From assembly GCA_002099365.1 (NCBI GenBank), contig MSED01000015.1, positions 1,550,001 through 1,614,000 of the forward strand: a stretch of DNA of 64,000 bases, in the 5' to 3' direction. The translations under genes were made by a program, and so were the position numbers. Numbering within the stretch: position 1 is the first letter of the stretch; every line of letters starts with the position of its first letter. This document shows positions 25,603 through 37,315 of this stretch, piece by piece. Below the pieces are notes generated by a model, which saw only the letters and a list, made by a program, of their open reading frames with translations, had not been told where the DNA came from and made no database searches. The DNA comes from Phialophora verrucosa (Eukaryota; Ascomycota; Eurotiomycetes; Chaetothyriales; Herpotrichiellaceae).

Positions 25603-28519
25603 CCTGACCAATTCCTCGCTCAAACTCGCCACCCGCTTACCAAGGAAGCAACTCGAACAGACCAGTCTGTATACGCTACAATCGAATCGCATATGCTTTC
25701 CCGTAAGATCCACAGATCTCAGACGTTCAAGATGGAGCTTTGAGGGTTCGGACTCGACGATGGGATTGAGGCCGGGCTGGTCGACTCGGTGGCTGCCGAG
25801 GCCAACGCACGAGTGCCAGAAAGAAGCCTGCCTTGAGTCGTGGACATGTTCGGACTACCCTCATATCTGGTGTCCTAATTTGTGGAGGGACGAATGCTGG
25901 AACTACATCGCGACCGACTCAACCCGGAGACTGAGACGAAACCAGTGAAGAGAGGTACATGCGACCAATACGCCGACCTTTGGACGATACGCAGCTATGG
26001 CGATGCATTAGGCTCCCCCGGCAGACTGCACAGGGCGGTGCGCAAGGGTAGACGACGCGGCGCCGGGTTTTCTGCGTTGGAAAGTATATGGCGCCCCGTC
26101 CAACGAGTTTTCACACCACTGCCTCGCCTATTTCTTGTCAACGTCCAGACAACTCCGGTCCAGAATCTCCAAGGGTGAGCACGCGAATCGTCATTCGATC
26201 CGCCGATTCTCGTCGAGGCTCCAGGAATTTGATCCAGGATGCCCTGCGCAACATCCAGATTGCCGGAGCCACGAAATTTGACAACCTCCCCAACAGCCGA
26301 AGTCCACGCGATGTAATATCACAGGTATATTAAGGCTCGGCCGCGGGATGCGCAATATGACTGCCACGGCAAGGAGGACACCCGGACCCCGGTCAAAACG
26401 CGGGTCCATAAGTTCCGGGACTGCGGAAGAAGTTGTGCCAGGGTAATGCCGCAACATGATCTCCCGCCTCGAGGTTGTCCAGCTTTTGATTGCCACTGCC
26501 TCATGATCGCGTGATACGACAATCCGGAAACCAAGAATGTCCGTTCGAAGGACCGTCAAAGCCCGGAGTGCCTCCTGCGCGGCGGGTTAGTCCGACGGTC
26601 GAAAAATTGTCGAAGCCCAACCTGTACAAGAAGACCTGCGTCGTCTGCAGGACGATCCAGACGGAAGAGAGACCCCAAATGAGGCCACGGATTGTCAGTC
26701 CGCGTGCTTCACGCCCAGAGACTAGAAGCCCCTGGTTGAGGCGTCTCTGCCTGGCCGGATCTGATGTGCTCGAGTGAACTTGGGGAACTCCCAGAGAAGT
26801 CGCCGTGCAGGAAGACGTGCTCGGACTTCGTGGCTAAACAAACCGCAACGAGAGTAATGTGGCTGCCTTCTGGTGTGTGACATGGGATGAAAGCTCGAGG
26901 ATAGATTGTCAGGGAGGACGGAGGCCTACGGTCGCTTTCATACGGGGTTTGGATCCTATCCTCCGATGAGCCGCGCTGGCCCCGTCACATCACATAGTGC
27001 GAGAGCTCCGAGAAGGAGTAGCAGTGGCCCTGACTACGGAGTACAGTACCAGACGTAAACGATTCCAGTCGACGGCCGTCACCACGTTGGCGCGCGACCG
27101 ACTGACTATCGATTAATGAATAATGCTAATAGACGCACCTGATTCCCACGTCCCTAACTCATCCTTCATCCCCTGCGACTCGACTCAATTTCTTATCTTC
27201 TCGCGTCGCCGACATCCCCAAGATACCGAAGACGGGTCAGTTGGCTAATGTAGCGCAATAACGCCGGGGTCTTGTGCCGGCTCCGCGTGTCGGGCAACTT
27301 TTCGCGGAGCTACAAGAACAATCTCACTTTGTGTGAATGGTACAGCTCTTCTAAAGGCCGCGCCATTATGGAGTTTCTCATGCAATCAGTGTTCCCCCGA
27401 GGCGCTCCCCAATGTGTCGTCGAAGCTACTTCCCGGAACGGTCATCAAGCCTAAAAGGAATTATGTAAAACAGCGTACAGAGATGTTTATAACCCAAGTG
27501 AACTCTAGACGGGACATCCTTACAAAAATGTAATTATCCTCACTGCAGAGATCGTCTTTGATCCCCGAGTTGATTAACACGGTATTCATACTGGGAGAAG
27601 GGTTTAAGTACGGGCGACCTCCCAGCTTCTACGCCTTCAATCACACACCGCACAAAGGGATGCCAGAGACGAAATAACAGATCTATGACGAACGACACAA
27701 CGATCGAGTTTGGTGGCGTGGCGGACCGGAACACTGGGCTCTGGAGTGAATTCGGCGACAACGGACCATCAGAGGCTGTCTATCCGCTCATCGGTATGGC
27801 CATGTCTTGAATGAGTTGACTTTCACCCACCTTCACGTTGGGCAGCCTTTGGTCCAGGCCGAATAGACCGCCGCCGCCTTTCTCGACCACAGCATGGCTC
27901 TACCTCCAGGCCTGTTTACCCTACCTATACCCTGTCGGCGACCAACGTCTGATCCAGGAACACGCCTCTCTTCTGGACTTTAGAATGTGGAGACCCAGCA
28001 TTTTTTAGAAAGGCACTTTTGCGGACTGGAACACAAAGTCCTAGGAAAAGCCTGGAGTGACGAACCGTCATGTATGTGCGCAAGTGCGGCTGGCTGTGAC
28101 GTGGCATGAGAGAACACGGAAGAGAACACAAGACGTGATGGGAACCAGACACCAGAACAAGCCGTCGAAAACGAAGTTCCTGCTGTACGATATTTGAGTT
28201 GAAAGGCTCATCGATCCAACAATCGCAATGTGGCACGCCTTCACCGTCCGGTTCGTTGAGCGGGTTCCCTTCCATCCCGGCTTCAAACTGGCAGCTCATG
28301 CAAAAGTCGGCACTCCCATCCCATGTGAGCCTCTCGGTGGTGTGGTCGTCAGCCTACGATCGCATGCACTTGGCACGTCGCGAAGAGCGTCCCCACCGGC
28401 GGTGACAAAGGTACGAGTACCCTCCCGTCCTGCTGGCCGTTGTCCTTGAGGCCGGCCCTGCGACCGAGACCGACAATATCCCCACGACAAACTGGCAGCC
28501 TCCGTGGCCTAGACTTCAT
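25603..28519. other. 2.9 kb spacer without a convincing gene
   Basis: The first few hundred bases are probably the 3' UTR of the Zn2Cys6 gene. A TACGGAGTAC-type motif occurs near 27030. On the minus strand, about 28300-28180, one reading gives a cysteine-containing peptide that may belong to the uncertain gene to its right. Nothing else is recognisable. Confidence 0.5.
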
Positions 28520-28954
28520 CTAACAGATGCGCTCCTTTGGAACGTAGATTCGGCCATCCGATCCAGGCTGCCGCAGAACCGACGCACGATCACGCGCATC
28601 GAGAACCGACGTCCCGCGGTGCCGATTGGGAGCCCCAGACACCCCTTCCTCCGCCGACACCCAATGCAGAACCGCGTTGGCGTACTCCTTATCCCCTAGG
28701 CTTCGGGGCCCCTTGGTCTGTCCGGCGTGGAACTCAATGTGCGAGAGCGTCCGGAGGCCAGTGTGGCAATTGAGAATCTCCGCCGGTGCGAACGAGCTGT
28801 TGTACCTATAGACAAAGCCCTCATTGGGCCCACCCGGATCGATAGACCCCGGGAAAACCGTCGTCCCGTGGTTCAAGTTTTGCCAGAATTGCTGGCCACG
28901 TTGCCCCTCGGCCTGCCCAGCTGTCAGGAGGGATGCATTGAGAGTTGTACGCAT
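28520..28954 (-). CDS. Unrecognised open frame, possible exon or remnant
   Basis: On the minus strand an ATG at 28954 opens a 144-residue frame ending in TAG at 28520. I do not recognise the product. Codon third positions are GC-rich and the peptide is not low-complexity; its middle (FPGSIDPGGPNEGFVYRYN, then LGDKEYANAVLHWVSAEEG) looks like folded protein. About 200 bases downstream, in another frame (about 28300-28190), lies a fragment with CMSCQFEAGM and VPHCDCWIDEPF. The two may be exons of one secreted or cysteine-rich protein, or pieces of a decayed gene. I could not find splice sites that join them cleanly. The extent and even the reality of the gene are uncertain. Confidence 0.28.
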   Translation of the reverse strand: MRTTLNASLLTAGQAEGQRGQQFWQNLNHGTTVFPGSIDPGGPNEGFVYRYNSSFAPAEILNCHTGLRTLSHIEFHAGQTKGPRSLGDKEYANAVLHWVSAEEGVSGAPNRHRGTSVLDARDRASVLRQPGSDGRIYVPKERIC

Positions 28955-29481
28955 GGGGCGGTCGATTACAGACGCGCTGACATGGAGGTGAAAGGAACAA
29001 TACAGTGAGGCCCTGGCTCAACGGGTCGTGCTCAGGCAGTGAATTCTTGGCTCAGGGTGCACTGGCCTCACTCAACTCAAGGCTTCGGGCCTCGTCCCTT
29101 TCCTCCGTTTTTAAGATCAGCATTGTCCAGCCCATGGACCACAGTCAGGCATGAAAGTATCGAGATCCTTCGCCGGGTCCTCTATCAGCATTGGTCGTCA
29201 AAGGACGTCATTCCCACGCCTCGAGGTTGGCTTGTGGGGGCTTAGACAGTATACTGTTCAAGGAAGTGATTCAGACTGTGGGATGGGCGAGGGGCTATAG
29301 CGAAGTAGGGCGGTGTGGGTGATACAGTATATACGCACGATCATACACCCGTACAATCAGCGGAACAGCCGTCACATTCGTTATGGTAAGCTTGCATATT
29401 TGACATCGGGATACGAGTAGCAGCTTCGCAGGGTTTCCAGCTTCACTTACTCCACAACCCACGAAAAACAACCTTCTCTGC

Positions 29482-30659
29482 CTATTTTACCTGGGTCTGG
29501 CCTGCCGCTTTTGTGGCAGAGTGGTTCACAACCCAGTTGTCGGTGTCCTCGACCTCGTTCAATCCCCAAGCCGTGCTGCTGTCATCGTGCACGGTGGTCC
29601 TCCGCAAATCTCGCCTGTACCTGCCCTCGAATGCCCCTCCATTGGCGCGGTGGAGAGTACATCTGTTGTCCCAGATGATCATGTCCGACGGGTTCTTCCA
29701 CTCGACGCTGGTGGTGTACTTTTTCTGCGTGACGTGGTCGAGCAGCTTCTTGATCAGCGCGTCCGATTCCTCCTTCGGGAGACCCTCGATAGAATGGGAA
29801 TGCGCAGCGATGTAGATGTTCCGCCGCCCGCTGGGTTCGTGGATCTGGATGAGCCGGTGTCGGGCCATCACGCCGCCGTTGGTCGGGTCGAGGTCCTTGA
29901 AGAATTCCGGCGAGCCCAGCTTCCGGGACTGCGCGATCGAGTGGTTGACGATGTAGTCCTTCTCGAGGAGCTCCTTCTGAAATTCCGGATCCAGCTCATC
30001 CCAGGCGGTGCGGGAATCAGCAAAGTCGGTATTGCCACCGTTCCCTGGTGGAGGAATGTGGACCGCGCGGAGCAGTGAGAAGCTCGCACGTCGAGGGTTG
30101 AAGGAAGAGTCGACATGGAACAATGCATTTCCCTGGGCCGGAATGTCAGCCTCCGGTCGCACTGCATCTCAGAGACCCAAGTCCAGCTTGTCTTACCTTC
30201 CCGTAGTGTGCCCTGGGGCTGTTGGGATCCAGCACGCCGCCTTCGTCGTCGATATTTCCAGCGTCGAATAGTTCGTAGTGCCCGTACCTCGGCTTGCGGC
30301 CATCAACCATGTATCGTCTCATTGTGTCCAAATCGCCAATCCGTTTCGAGAATGCAATATGCTGTTCATCGTCTAGACCGGTGTTGCGGAACATGCACAC
30401 GCCATACTGTTGTCAGGGTCACCCATTTTAGTGCTGAAGTGAAGCGAAAAACAACGCCGAAGATTATCAAAAACTCCAGCCCTATTCGCAAAATCTGACG
30501 TGACGTGAAGCGTACCTTGGCCATTGCTGCAAATATCTCCTGGAATTGTTCATCGGTCAGGTTCTGGAAATTGACGCCCTCGACCTCTGCCGCAAAGGTT
30601 GGATGAAGTTTCTTGATAGTCAGAGTTTTGAACTCCGGCTCTTCGGAATAACTGCCCAT
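29482..30659 (-). CDS. TfdA/TauD-family Fe(II)/2-oxoglutarate dioxygenase
   Basis: A predicted non-haem iron oxygenase that couples 2-oxoglutarate decarboxylation to substrate hydroxylation; the fungal TfdA-like group acts on varied substrates and this one's is unknown. Exons 30659-30516, 30406-30197 and 30132-29482 (introns 109 and 64 nt, both phase 0) encode 334 residues from MGSYSEEPEFKTLTI. The metal-binding HxD is in LFHVDSSFN (His124, Asp126) and the distal His is in WDNRCTLHRA (about 279). An Arg in the RRDLRR segment shortly after should hold 2-oxoglutarate. YGVCMFRNTGL and GNTDFADSRTAWDEL are typical family segments. There is no signal peptide, so it is probably cytosolic. The length is near the usual size of the family. 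Confidence 0.93.
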
Positions 30660-31926
30660 CGTGATTTCGAGCTTGACCGATGCTACTGATCACCGCCTCT
30701 TTGCGCAGAAGGACAAATTTCCTCAGGGGATCTCGTTCCTTTTTTTTGCCAGAATCGTTTGATGGAAGAACTGATTCCAAGGGAGCTCTCTGAAAGGAAC
30801 GACAATGGTCTGGGAGTGAGATTCTCGTGGCGTGCTTAAGCACTTGCCTTTTGTGCTTAGCTAAAGATGGGGCTTCGGAGAGCGTGGGGCGTGAATGTGG
30901 AACACAATGTTCCTGGCCGTAATCGTATCAATGACCTCGCAATCCCGCAAGTAACGTGAAACATCACCGGGAGGGACTGGTTCAATTGCTGGTAGGGCAG
31001 CGGATGCGCCACACGCAAGAGCCGCGTTAGCCGGTGTGTCGCGGGGCAATTGGACTGCAATAATGATATGCAAGGCCGTGCTGGTCCCAGATGTGTGGGA
31101 GTTTGGAGACCTGGGGAAGGTTGGGGGTGGAGAGGAGAAGTCTTGCTTGGCATCAAGCTGTACAATATTGGATCCAGCTCAGACTCCCTGGCGCCACATC
31201 CCACAGTACTGGGTACAGGTCTATTGCCTGGAGTGCTGTCCGCTCGGAGTTCTCTGCCATTAGAGTCTTGGCCCTTCTTGATGCTCACACTGGATAGGGT
31301 TGGGTGTGTGTAACTTTCTTAGCATATGCTATGTGGTGCCGGCGAGGATGGCACTGCCGACAATCGCTTGTGTGATACTCGATCACTGGTGTCTTGGCTT
31401 GTGACAATACACAATGGTTTGTACCGACCTCGGGAAATCGTATGCGGTTATTTTGACTCTCGGTCTCTTCAAGCACTGACTCGGCACCGAGAGCGATATC
31501 GAAGTTCCGTCGAAGGTTACTGGCTGGAGACATGAAAGTTCTTGAGCTCAATGTGTCCTCTTCTGTGGGAGCATGGAGTTCGGGGAGGTCATGAGCTGGA
31601 GCATACTTCTTCAAGAACGCCGCTTCTTTGGAGAACACTCATGGTTCCGGACAAGAATCTCATCACGCGCTGCTCCAAGTTGGAGACGTGGCCCTCGAGA
31701 TACCTTAGCTTTGAACATCGTTTATTCAAGTCTTCGAAGCACGTCGAGAGCAATTCATGCCATAGCTAAGGAGGGAGACAAGAGGTGCGAAGCACAAAGA
31801 AAGGAGATCCGCTCGGCAAACCTGCCGTGACTCGAAATTATCAAGGCTGCTCCACCTCGTCCATTGCAGTCTCGTAGTCCTTTTACTTTTGCTTCTGACA
31901 TCTGACCGTAGTCACACAGGATCATT
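30660..31926. other. Divergent promoter region, dioxygenase and Rab escort protein
   Basis: It should carry the promoters of both diverging genes. Open frames here are short and unlike known proteins, and I see no repeats of note. Confidence 0.6.
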
Positions 31927-33743
31927 ATGGATACCTTGACCGACGAGCTGTGGGATCTGGTGATCGCCGGGACCAGCATCCCACAGTCCGTTCTAGCCTT
32001 GTCGGTTCCCCCACAGTTTTCCTCAACCAGACCCCTCGACTGACTGACCAAGCCATCCTCTTCAGGTCACTCTCGCGTTCGGGCAAGAAGATCCTGCATG
32101 TCGATCGCCACGCCTATTACGGCAGCGATGATGCTGGCTTGAGTTTGCAAGACGCAGAAAATTGGGTGCAAGAGTTGCAGAAGTGTGAGCGACTCCTGCC
32201 TGTGGCCGTCTTACCAGCCTCATTGACCTTTCTATAGCCACCAGCACAGTCTTCAAGGATGCCTCAATTTTCAATCCCGCGACGGAAACTTCGAACTCAG
32301 CCACATCACTGGGACCTTCTCGATCGTACACCCTGAGCCTGAACCCTCAGATTATATACGCAAAATCGGAGTTCCTTCCTACCCTGGTTTCGTCCCGGAT
32401 CCATACTCAACTGGAGTTCCTGGCCGTTGGGTCATGGTGGGTCCTGCGTAATGGACAGTTGCACAAGATCCCCAGCACACGTGAGGACGTTTTCAACGAC
32501 GAGTCACTGTCAATGAAGGACAAGCGGGGCCTCATGAAGTTCCTGCGATACGTGCTTCAGGAAGAGGAAGAGGGAGCACCACCCTTAGAAGAGGACGATG
32601 CTGGCATATCGCTCAAAACAGCCATATCGAACAAGTTCAGGATCCCTGCGTCCCTGCAGTCACCTCTACTGGCACTCGCACTTTCTCCTATCAACGCTGA
32701 GTCGATACCGTTCGATAAAGCACTAGCGAGGATTAGAAGACATTTGAGATCCATGGGCTATTTTGGCCAAGGTTTTGGGGCTGTGATACCGAAGTATGGC
32801 GGAACCTCAGAGATCTCACAGGTGGCCTGTAGGGCTCAAGCTGTTGGTGGAGGAGTCTACCTATTGGGCTACGGACTGAAAAGTCTGGAACTTCAGGACG
32901 AGAAGGATGCCACGCCTGTCCGGATCACTCTTTCCGACGGCACGCGAATTCAGTCTCGATACGTGGCTGGCAGCCTAGACGACATTCCATCACTCAATGA
33001 TTCTTCGACAAAACAGCAACCGTCCGGCACGACCTGGAGATCCATCAATGTGATTGCCAATCCCCTAAGCTCACTTTTCCCTCCAACCTCTGAGAATGGC
33101 CCCAACCCTGCGGTTGCAATAGTCCTCGTCGATGACGCTGAAACAGATCCCACCAACAATCCCATTTATCTTCAGGTTCACTCAGAGGACACAGGGGAGT
33201 GTCCGGCAGGCCAATGTAAGTACAGTGGCCCCTTTGATTATCCCCTTTCTCATGATGATCCAAAAATCGAATACTTATCTACATTGCCTGAGCATTCTGT
33301 GCTGTGCTGATATCTTCCTCTGACAACCTGATGGATCCACCTTTCCCTGATTTGCTCGAAGTCGTCGGTACATGGCATCTTGGCTGACATTCCTGCTTCT
33401 AGGTGTTGTTTATGCTTCCACGGTGTCCGAAGATGACTCTACCAAAAGTCGACTTGAAGGTGCGGTATCAGCACTTCTCGAGACTGTGGATGCGAAAGAT
33501 GGAGTCCTTTGGTCTCTGTCGTACCGAAAAAAGGAGCTCGCTGCCAACGCGACTCCCCAATCATCACTGCATAAGCATTCACCTCAAACCTTTGTGTTTG
33601 GCCCGCGGGCGCACGACATTGCGTTCGATGACGGTGTGCTCGAGGCAGTCAAAACAATCTGGGAGACTGTTGTGGGTAAGGACACAGCCGTTGAAAGCTC
33701 GTTTCTCAGATTCGAAGAACGAGAAGGTGAAGTCGAGGATTAG
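31927..33743 (+). CDS. mrs6: Rab escort protein (REP/Mrs6), GDI family
   Basis: It presents newly made Rab GTPases to geranylgeranyl transferase II and delivers them to membranes. Exons 31927-32000, 32066-32184, 32238-33215 and 33403-33743 (introns 65, 53 and 187 nt) encode 503 residues. The N terminus (LWDLVIAGTSIPQSVLALS, then KKILHVDRHAYYG) is the GDI/REP nucleotide-fold-like motif. Conserved region RSMGYFGQGFGAVIPKYGG and the segment around VGGGVYLLGYGL follow at about residues 270-320. The middle carries an acidic insert (EEEEGAPPLEEDD), which with the greater length favours REP over GDI. Intron 3 splits a codon (CAA T|GT) to give GQCVVYASTVSED. The acceptor of intron 3 is preceded by a GGCTGACAT branch site. 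Confidence 0.92.
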
Positions 33744-34689
33744 ATGGTTTTCGTCCGTCCAATCTTTTGATACGCGGAGCATGACGATCAGAAAACAATG
33801 ACGCTGTATGAAATACCGATGCTGGGTAACTAGCTGGTCACCCTCGTGATGTTCAATGTAAGATTTCAGCGACTGACAGCGGGTGCTTCGTGGCGCACGA
33901 AGTGAACCTCAAACCGGTTGATTGTAGACCCGATTCCCTGAATTGATGCTTTGCACGACCCGGTCAAGAATTTATTCCCGGCAAAGGATGTAGCGTGGTT
34001 CCTTTCCTTACGGCTTGTTTTACAAGCTGGTGTTAACTTCACCAAAATTGCGTCAACTAACACTGCTCCGCGCAGAGTGCCGCTCCAGATGGGATAGGAA
34101 AATGCCCGTTTCCTCATCTACCAGAGATCAAACTTTCTGTGAGTGCGTGTGTGCTGCATTGTGATTAACATATGACCGGCCGCCGAGTTTTGCTCTCCAG
34201 ATGATGGATGGAATGACACAGAAACGCATCAATCTCAGCTACACGTCCGTGCAAGCCACATATCCTATGCCCATCCTTTCTGGCATGGCATTAATTCCTC
34301 AAGACTGAGCACATTTTGAATGAACGGATTTTTCGAGGTCTTACAGTGCAGGGCGCAGTCAAGTCATAAAGTTAAACAGATACCTTCGTATTTTTAACAC
34401 CGGCACCCTGGGATAACAGCATGTTCACCTCTAAAATCATCGTGATCTTCGTCCAGTTCTGTTGGAAGGTGGTCGTAGTGGTCAGGCGTTGATGAGGTTG
34501 ATACAAAAGTGACAAACCCCGATAAGCGATAAGGCATTCTTGGCAGATTTGCTTTCGCTGAGGCAAGAAATTTTTGGTTCACCGTTCGGACTGCAACGCC
34601 TTTTGGACAACCGCTGCTTGCAACCACTGTCTCCTGCCGCCTCTTCTCCTCTGTGCACTCTCACGGCAGCCCTCCTGGAACTCGCCAAT
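33744..34689. other. Spacer between mrs6 and mak16
   Basis: It should hold the 3' UTR of the Rab escort gene and the promoter of mak16. I see no gene or repeat in it. Confidence 0.6.
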
Positions 34690-35717
34690 ATGTCTTCGGA
34701 CGAGATTGTGTGGCAGGTCATTAACCAGCAATTTTGCTCGTTCAAGTTAAAGTGAGAACAACGTGCACACCGTCGGATCGCAAAATGCTGACCCCAGATA
34801 CCCACAGACTCAGCAGCAAAGAACAAAACTTCTGTCGCAACGAGTTCAACCTTACGGGCTTCTGCAATCGACAATCCTGTCCGCTTGCAAATTCGCGCTA
34901 TGCAACAGTTCGTCCCGACCCTGAAACGGGGGCTCTTTGCCTCTTCATAAAGTCTCCCGAACGCACACACCTGCCCTCGAAATGGTGGGAAAAGATCAAC
35001 CTACCGAACAACTACGAAAAGGCACTTGGGGCTATTGATGATAAATTGCAGTACTGGCCGAGGTTCTACATTCACAAGTGTAAACAGCGATTGACCCGGT
35101 TGACGCAAGTGCGTATTCGACAGTCGAGAATCCTGAAAGAGGAGACAAGACTGGGTGAGAAGAATGTCAGTCGATTAGCGCCCAAGGTTAGGAGGAGAGA
35201 GGAGACAAGAGAACGGAAAGCGGAGAGTGCGGCGAAGGTGGAGAGGGAAATTGAGCGGGAGTTGATGGAGAGGTTGACGAGTGGCGCCTATGGTGACCGA
35301 CCAATTAATATCGATGAAGGCCTGTGGAAAAAAGTGCTGCGCGGCTTGGAGAGGAAAGAGAGAGGCGATGAGTTGGCCGAGGAAGAAGAATTGGAGGATG
35401 AAGCCGAAGAGGAGGCCGAGGTAGAATATGTCTCCGACCTGGATGACAGTGAGGATGAGAGAGAGATGGAAGATTTCGACGATTGGCTTGACGGAGAGTC
35501 TCCTGACGAGGAACTTGAAGAAGACGACGACGACGATACCGAGGAGTCCGATGGCGAGGGCAAGAGCGAAGCAAGCGAAGAAGATGAAGACGCCGAAGCC
35601 GGTAAGAAGAGAAAGCGGGTTGTCAAGCAACCTCCCAAGCCGCAGAAGAAGCCTCGTGGTCGTGTGGAGATCGAGTACGAGATGGAACAGCCTCTCAAAG
35701 AAGCGATCATGGCGTGA
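34690..35717 (+). CDS. mak16: Mak16, 60S ribosome biogenesis factor
   Basis: A nucleolar protein of early pre-60S particles needed for 27S pre-rRNA processing. Exons 34690-34751 and 34808-35717 (intron 56 nt with a TGCTGACC branch site) encode 323 residues from MSSDEIVWQVINQQFCSFK. Splicing joins AA|A and gives KLSSKEQNFCRNEFN, the family's conserved zinc-binding-like start; the later cysteines are in GFCNRQSCPLANSRYA. The RNA-binding core follows (YWPRFYIHKCKQRLTRLTQ). The C-terminal third is an acidic Glu/Asp run (about residues 215-280) and a basic nuclear-localisation-like KKRKR. The length is close to yeast Mak16. Reading straight through the intron gives a false alternative N terminus. 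Confidence 0.97.
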
Positions 35718-36064
35718 GCGACGCTGGACTCGGCCAAAGCGTGGAGTCTTCAGGCGCAGCATATTGCGGGTACCGCCTTTACGAAGAAGCATGCATGGAC
35801 TTTCGAGGGGTTGTGCGGATTCCAGCATTGCCATGGGAGTTGGCATTTCAAGCCCATCCTCGTCTGCATGGCATCGACTACTTAATGTTCCCGGGAGATT
35901 GAAACAGTCAGCGCAAATCGACGAAGAGTATCACGGAGAACCTCCTGCACCAGCCGACCCGAGTCGTTTCTCTTCTTCCAAACCCACAGGTGAAGTGTGC
36001 CGGTCAAGCCTTGCGGCAGATGCCCTTGATATACCTGAAGACCTGAATATCCAATGTATCAGCG
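35718..36064. other. Convergent 3' spacer, mak16 and methyltransferase
   Basis: About 350 bases between two convergent stop codons. It must contain both 3' UTRs, possibly overlapping. No other feature is seen. Confidence 0.65.
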
Positions 36065-36889
36065 TCACAGCCTAATCCTCATACCCATGATGGTGCTTCG
36101 ACATACCTCGTGCCCTTTGAAGTCTCCAACGGTGGTTATGGTCCGTTCATCCCAGCCTCCCATTCCCAGAACGACCTTATCAAGCTTTCCATTCAGCCGA
36201 CAGCCGCCCATGAATACAGGCCAGATCCAGTCCACCAGCCAGGCGTAGGAAATGGTAAATGTGTCGGTGCTGTTGTCCACATGCTCAAAAAACAGAAACT
36301 CGCCACCAGGTTTCAACAGGGCCTGAATGACAGCGACCGTCGCAGCAAGTTGCTCCTGGGGCGCCGAGCACAGGGACTTGACTGTCACGATCGTATCAAA
36401 GACACCTTCCTCTGGCAAACTTGAGGCGACGCTAGGGATTAAGCTGGCTTCCTTCAATGCTGGTAACAAACTTCCCGGCTGAGCACCTGCTTCCAAAGTC
36501 ACGATCTTGCTTCCCAATCCATACTTCACCGCAGCTTCACCCAATTTTCCATGCAAGAATGCATTTGGTTCCGCGGCGTACAACACCTCGATCTGCCCAG
36601 CCTTGTAGTGGAACATCTGATCACCGGCACCGGGCCCGAGTTCAAGGACCTTTCCATGTGCCCGAGAAAGAAGCTCTCCGATGTGCTTGACCTGGACCTC
36701 ATTCGCTGCCATCTTTGGGCCCAACACCCGCCAGAAGTTCTCGAACCATTTCGACCGGAAGGTTGATGGGGACACAAGGAGCAGGAAGGGGTGGGAAAAA
36801 AGTGTTATTGGGAAGTAAAAAATTGAAATGCTGAGAAGGAAGAGAGGTTCTAGGTAGGCTTGCAGCCTCACAAGGATGGAAGCACCCAT
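36065..36889 (-). CDS. METTL7-like SAM-dependent methyltransferase
   Basis: A class I methyltransferase of unknown substrate, probably on ER or lipid-droplet membranes like animal METTL7 proteins. A single exon encodes 274 residues from the ATG at 36889 (MGASILVRLQAYLEP); the frame is open slightly further upstream but without an ATG. A hydrophobic stretch at about residues 14-40 should anchor it in a membrane. SAM motif I is VLELGPGAGDQ at 81-91; motif II is near YAAEPNAF and the post-motif region is FDTIVTVKSLCSAP, with LLKPGGEFLFFEHVD at motif IV/post I. The gene diverges from the saccharopine reductase gene across about 430 bases. The substrate cannot be inferred from this. Confidence 0.88.
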   Translation of the reverse strand: MGASILVRLQAYLEPLFLLSISIFYFPITLFSHPFLLLVSPSTFRSKWFENFWRVLGPKMAANEVQVKHIGELLSRAHGKVLELGPGAGDQMFHYKAGQIEVLYAAEPNAFLHGKLGEAAVKYGLGSKIVTLEAGAQPGSLLPALKEASLIPSVASSLPEEGVFDTIVTVKSLCSAPQEQLAATVAVIQALLKPGGEFLFFEHVDNSTDTFTISYAWLVDWIWPVFMGGCRLNGKLDKVVLGMGGWDERTITTVGDFKGHEVCRSTIMGMRIRL

Positions 36890-37246
36890 GTTCGCTGGGG
36901 GTGGTGTTGGGATTGTCAATGTAGCTTTGTGTTGGAAGACGCAAGGAAAAGGGCAACCACTACCGTATGGTCCAGTCTGAGACTGGGAGATTTATAGATC
37001 GTGTGTTGACCTTGTGATCATTTCCGTGTTCGACTTCGAATACGAGGTCAAGCTTTGGCAGAGCTTCGGGGTGCAAGCGAGAGAAACACTGCACCAATCG
37101 CAGGCGTGCCAGACTAAGGGACCCGATCTCTCTTTTCACGTGAAGATAGTGCGAGGGGCATTGGGGATACGCTCAACTCCGCGATCGGCTTCCTGGTGCA
37201 ATTTTCTGTCGCGCATTCAAGTTGGAGAAATATTGCAGAAGTTGTT

Positions 37247-37253
37247 TGACTCA
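37247..37253 (+). promoter_or_regulatory. TGACTCA, candidate CpcA/Gcn4 site before lys9
   Basis: A perfect TGACTCA lies 63 bases before the start codon of the saccharopine reductase gene. This is the consensus for the cross-pathway control activator CpcA/Gcn4, which drives amino-acid synthesis genes including lysine genes. The intergenic region is shared with the divergent methyltransferase gene. Confidence 0.55.
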
Positions 37254-37315
37254 TTTCCGTCTTTGCTGGAGGTACTCAGCAGTCAATTGAGAGATTCGGC
37301 TTCGAAACTACGAAT

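Noticed and set aside
30857..31288. 143-codon minus-strand frame between the dioxygenase and REP genes
   Set aside because: It sits in a divergent promoter region and has no family resemblance.
34734..34807. Alternative N terminus of Mak16 reading through from 34734
   Set aside because: It translates intron sequence; the spliced form restores the conserved Mak16 start.
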